6,748 nucleotides of DNA from Sporomusaceae bacterium (GTDB lineage Bacteria > Bacillota > Negativicutes > DSM-13327). A program made the position numbers and the translations under genes. The notes beneath the pieces are model-generated. The model was not told where the DNA came from, searched no databases, and worked only from the letters and a program-made list of their open reading frames with translations. Location of the stretch: NCBI GenBank assembly GCA_027492445.1, contig JAPUES010000236.1, positions 1 through 6,748 on the forward strand, given 5' to 3'. Shown in pieces: positions 6,167 through 6,748 of this stretch. Every line of letters begins with the position of its first letter. The first letter of the stretch is position 1.

Positions 6167-6748
6167 TTACTTATGTGTCCTTTTTTTATCAAGAGCATTT
6201 TTCCAACGATCTAATGCTTCAGCAATAATACTGCGGGGACAAGCTGCATTTAAGCGCATATATCCGCCATAGGCATCGCCGAACCAAAAGCCATCATCAA
6301 GAGCAATTTTTACTTCATCAAGCATAAAAGTGTGAAGCTCATCCTTGTCCATTCCTAGCTCGCGACAATCAATCCATACAAGATAAGTGCCTTCTGGAAA
6401 GTTAGGGTGAATTTGTGGAAGATGCTGCTTGCAATACTCTTGAATAAAGGCAAAATTACCTGCTATGTATTCTTTTACTTGTTCGAGCCATTCATCCCCA
6501 TAGCGGTAAGCGGCTTCCGTTGCTACCAAGCTAAAACAATTGTTTCGTCTTATATCAAGATTCCCAAGGATTCTCTCAAATTTGTTTAGGTCCCGAGTAG
6601 TAGGAAAAATACTAATAGAAGCCTGCAGACCAGCTAGATTAAAGGTTTTACTAGGAGCAATACAAGTATAAGTAATGCCTCGAAATTCTTCGGAAATAAT
6701 GGCAATAGGAATTTTTTAATTCCCTGAAAAGACTAAGTCGGACTGGAT
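6167..6748 (-). pseudogene. PatB/MalY-type C-S lyase (aminotransferase fold), C-terminal part with in-frame stop
   Basis: This is the C-terminal part of a fold-type I PLP enzyme of the PatB/MalY cystathionine beta-lyase family, which cleaves C-S bonds in cysteine derivatives. Read on the minus strand from the window edge, one continuous frame gives IQSDLVFSGN, then TAA at 6716-6718, then KIPIAIISEEF and onward. After the stop come the PLP-lysine motif APSKTFNLAG (Lys codon 6647-6649), LVATEAAYRYGDEWLEQ and a late MRLNAACPR segment. It ends at TAA 6167-6169. The family normally has a Lys-His-(Thr/Ile)-Pro type segment where the stop lies, so the TAA interrupts conserved enzyme sequence without a frame change. 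No start with an RBS follows the stop, and a protein starting there would lack most of the PLP domain. I therefore call it a disrupted gene, also truncated by the window edge. A sequencing error at the adjacent A6 run on the coding strand is the main alternative; a functional gene would then be present. Confidence 0.65.

Noticed and set aside
6167..6529. A separate 120-residue gene starting at TTG 6529
   Set aside because: The frame continues upstream with PatB/MalY sequence including the PLP-lysine motif, so the TTG is internal.
6407..6589. Plus-strand 60-codon frame
   Set aside because: It is antisense to clearly conserved PatB/MalY coding sequence and has no RBS.
1..6748. CRISPR array, tRNA, rRNA or insertion sequence
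   Set aside because: No regularly spaced repeats, no cloverleaf or rRNA sequence, and no transposase coding sequence were found.

Overview
The window looks like chromosomal DNA from a low-to-moderate GC Bacillota (Firmicute), most likely an anaerobic lineage such as the Negativicutes/Clostridia. This is inferred from strong GGAGG ribosome binding sites on almost every gene, sigma-A type TATAAT promoters, a Leu-specific T-box leader on leuS, and the style of the LeuRS and PatB/MalY proteins. The species assignment is not proven.

Layout, left to right. (1) Positions 1-203 hold an extended -10 promoter and a strong RBS. (2) nhaA (204-1562, +) encodes a Na+/H+ antiporter with all key residues. 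(3) A compact two-gene module (1637-2366, +) encodes a HepT-type HEPN RNase toxin and an MntA-type minimal nucleotidyltransferase antitoxin, overlapping by 8 bases. (4) A perfect 11-bp hairpin follows, placed to terminate a convergent minus-strand gene for an unrecognised 130-residue protein (2418-2810). (5) A divergent regulatory region follows, with a near-consensus promoter (2887-2915) driving a T-box leader (about 2922-3153). (6) leuS (3187-5667, +) encodes a complete leucyl-tRNA synthetase and ends in a strong bidirectional hairpin terminator. (7) On the minus strand lie a 77-residue two-helix membrane protein (5752-5985), a 21-bp near-perfect inverted repeat (6080-6152), and the C-terminal part of a PatB/MalY-type PLP C-S lyase (6167 to the window edge). 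That last gene has an in-frame TAA inside an otherwise well-conserved region.

How the genes work together. nhaA and leuS are independent housekeeping functions. leuS is expected to respond to uncharged tRNA-Leu through its T-box. hepT and mntA form a self-contained toxin-antitoxin pair in which MntA is expected to AMPylate the HepT tyrosine of the Rx4HxY motif. The minus-strand genes are not obviously linked to either. I see no entirely new system. The items most worth checking are the TA module, the nonsense codon in the C-S lyase gene, and the unexplained long inverted repeat.
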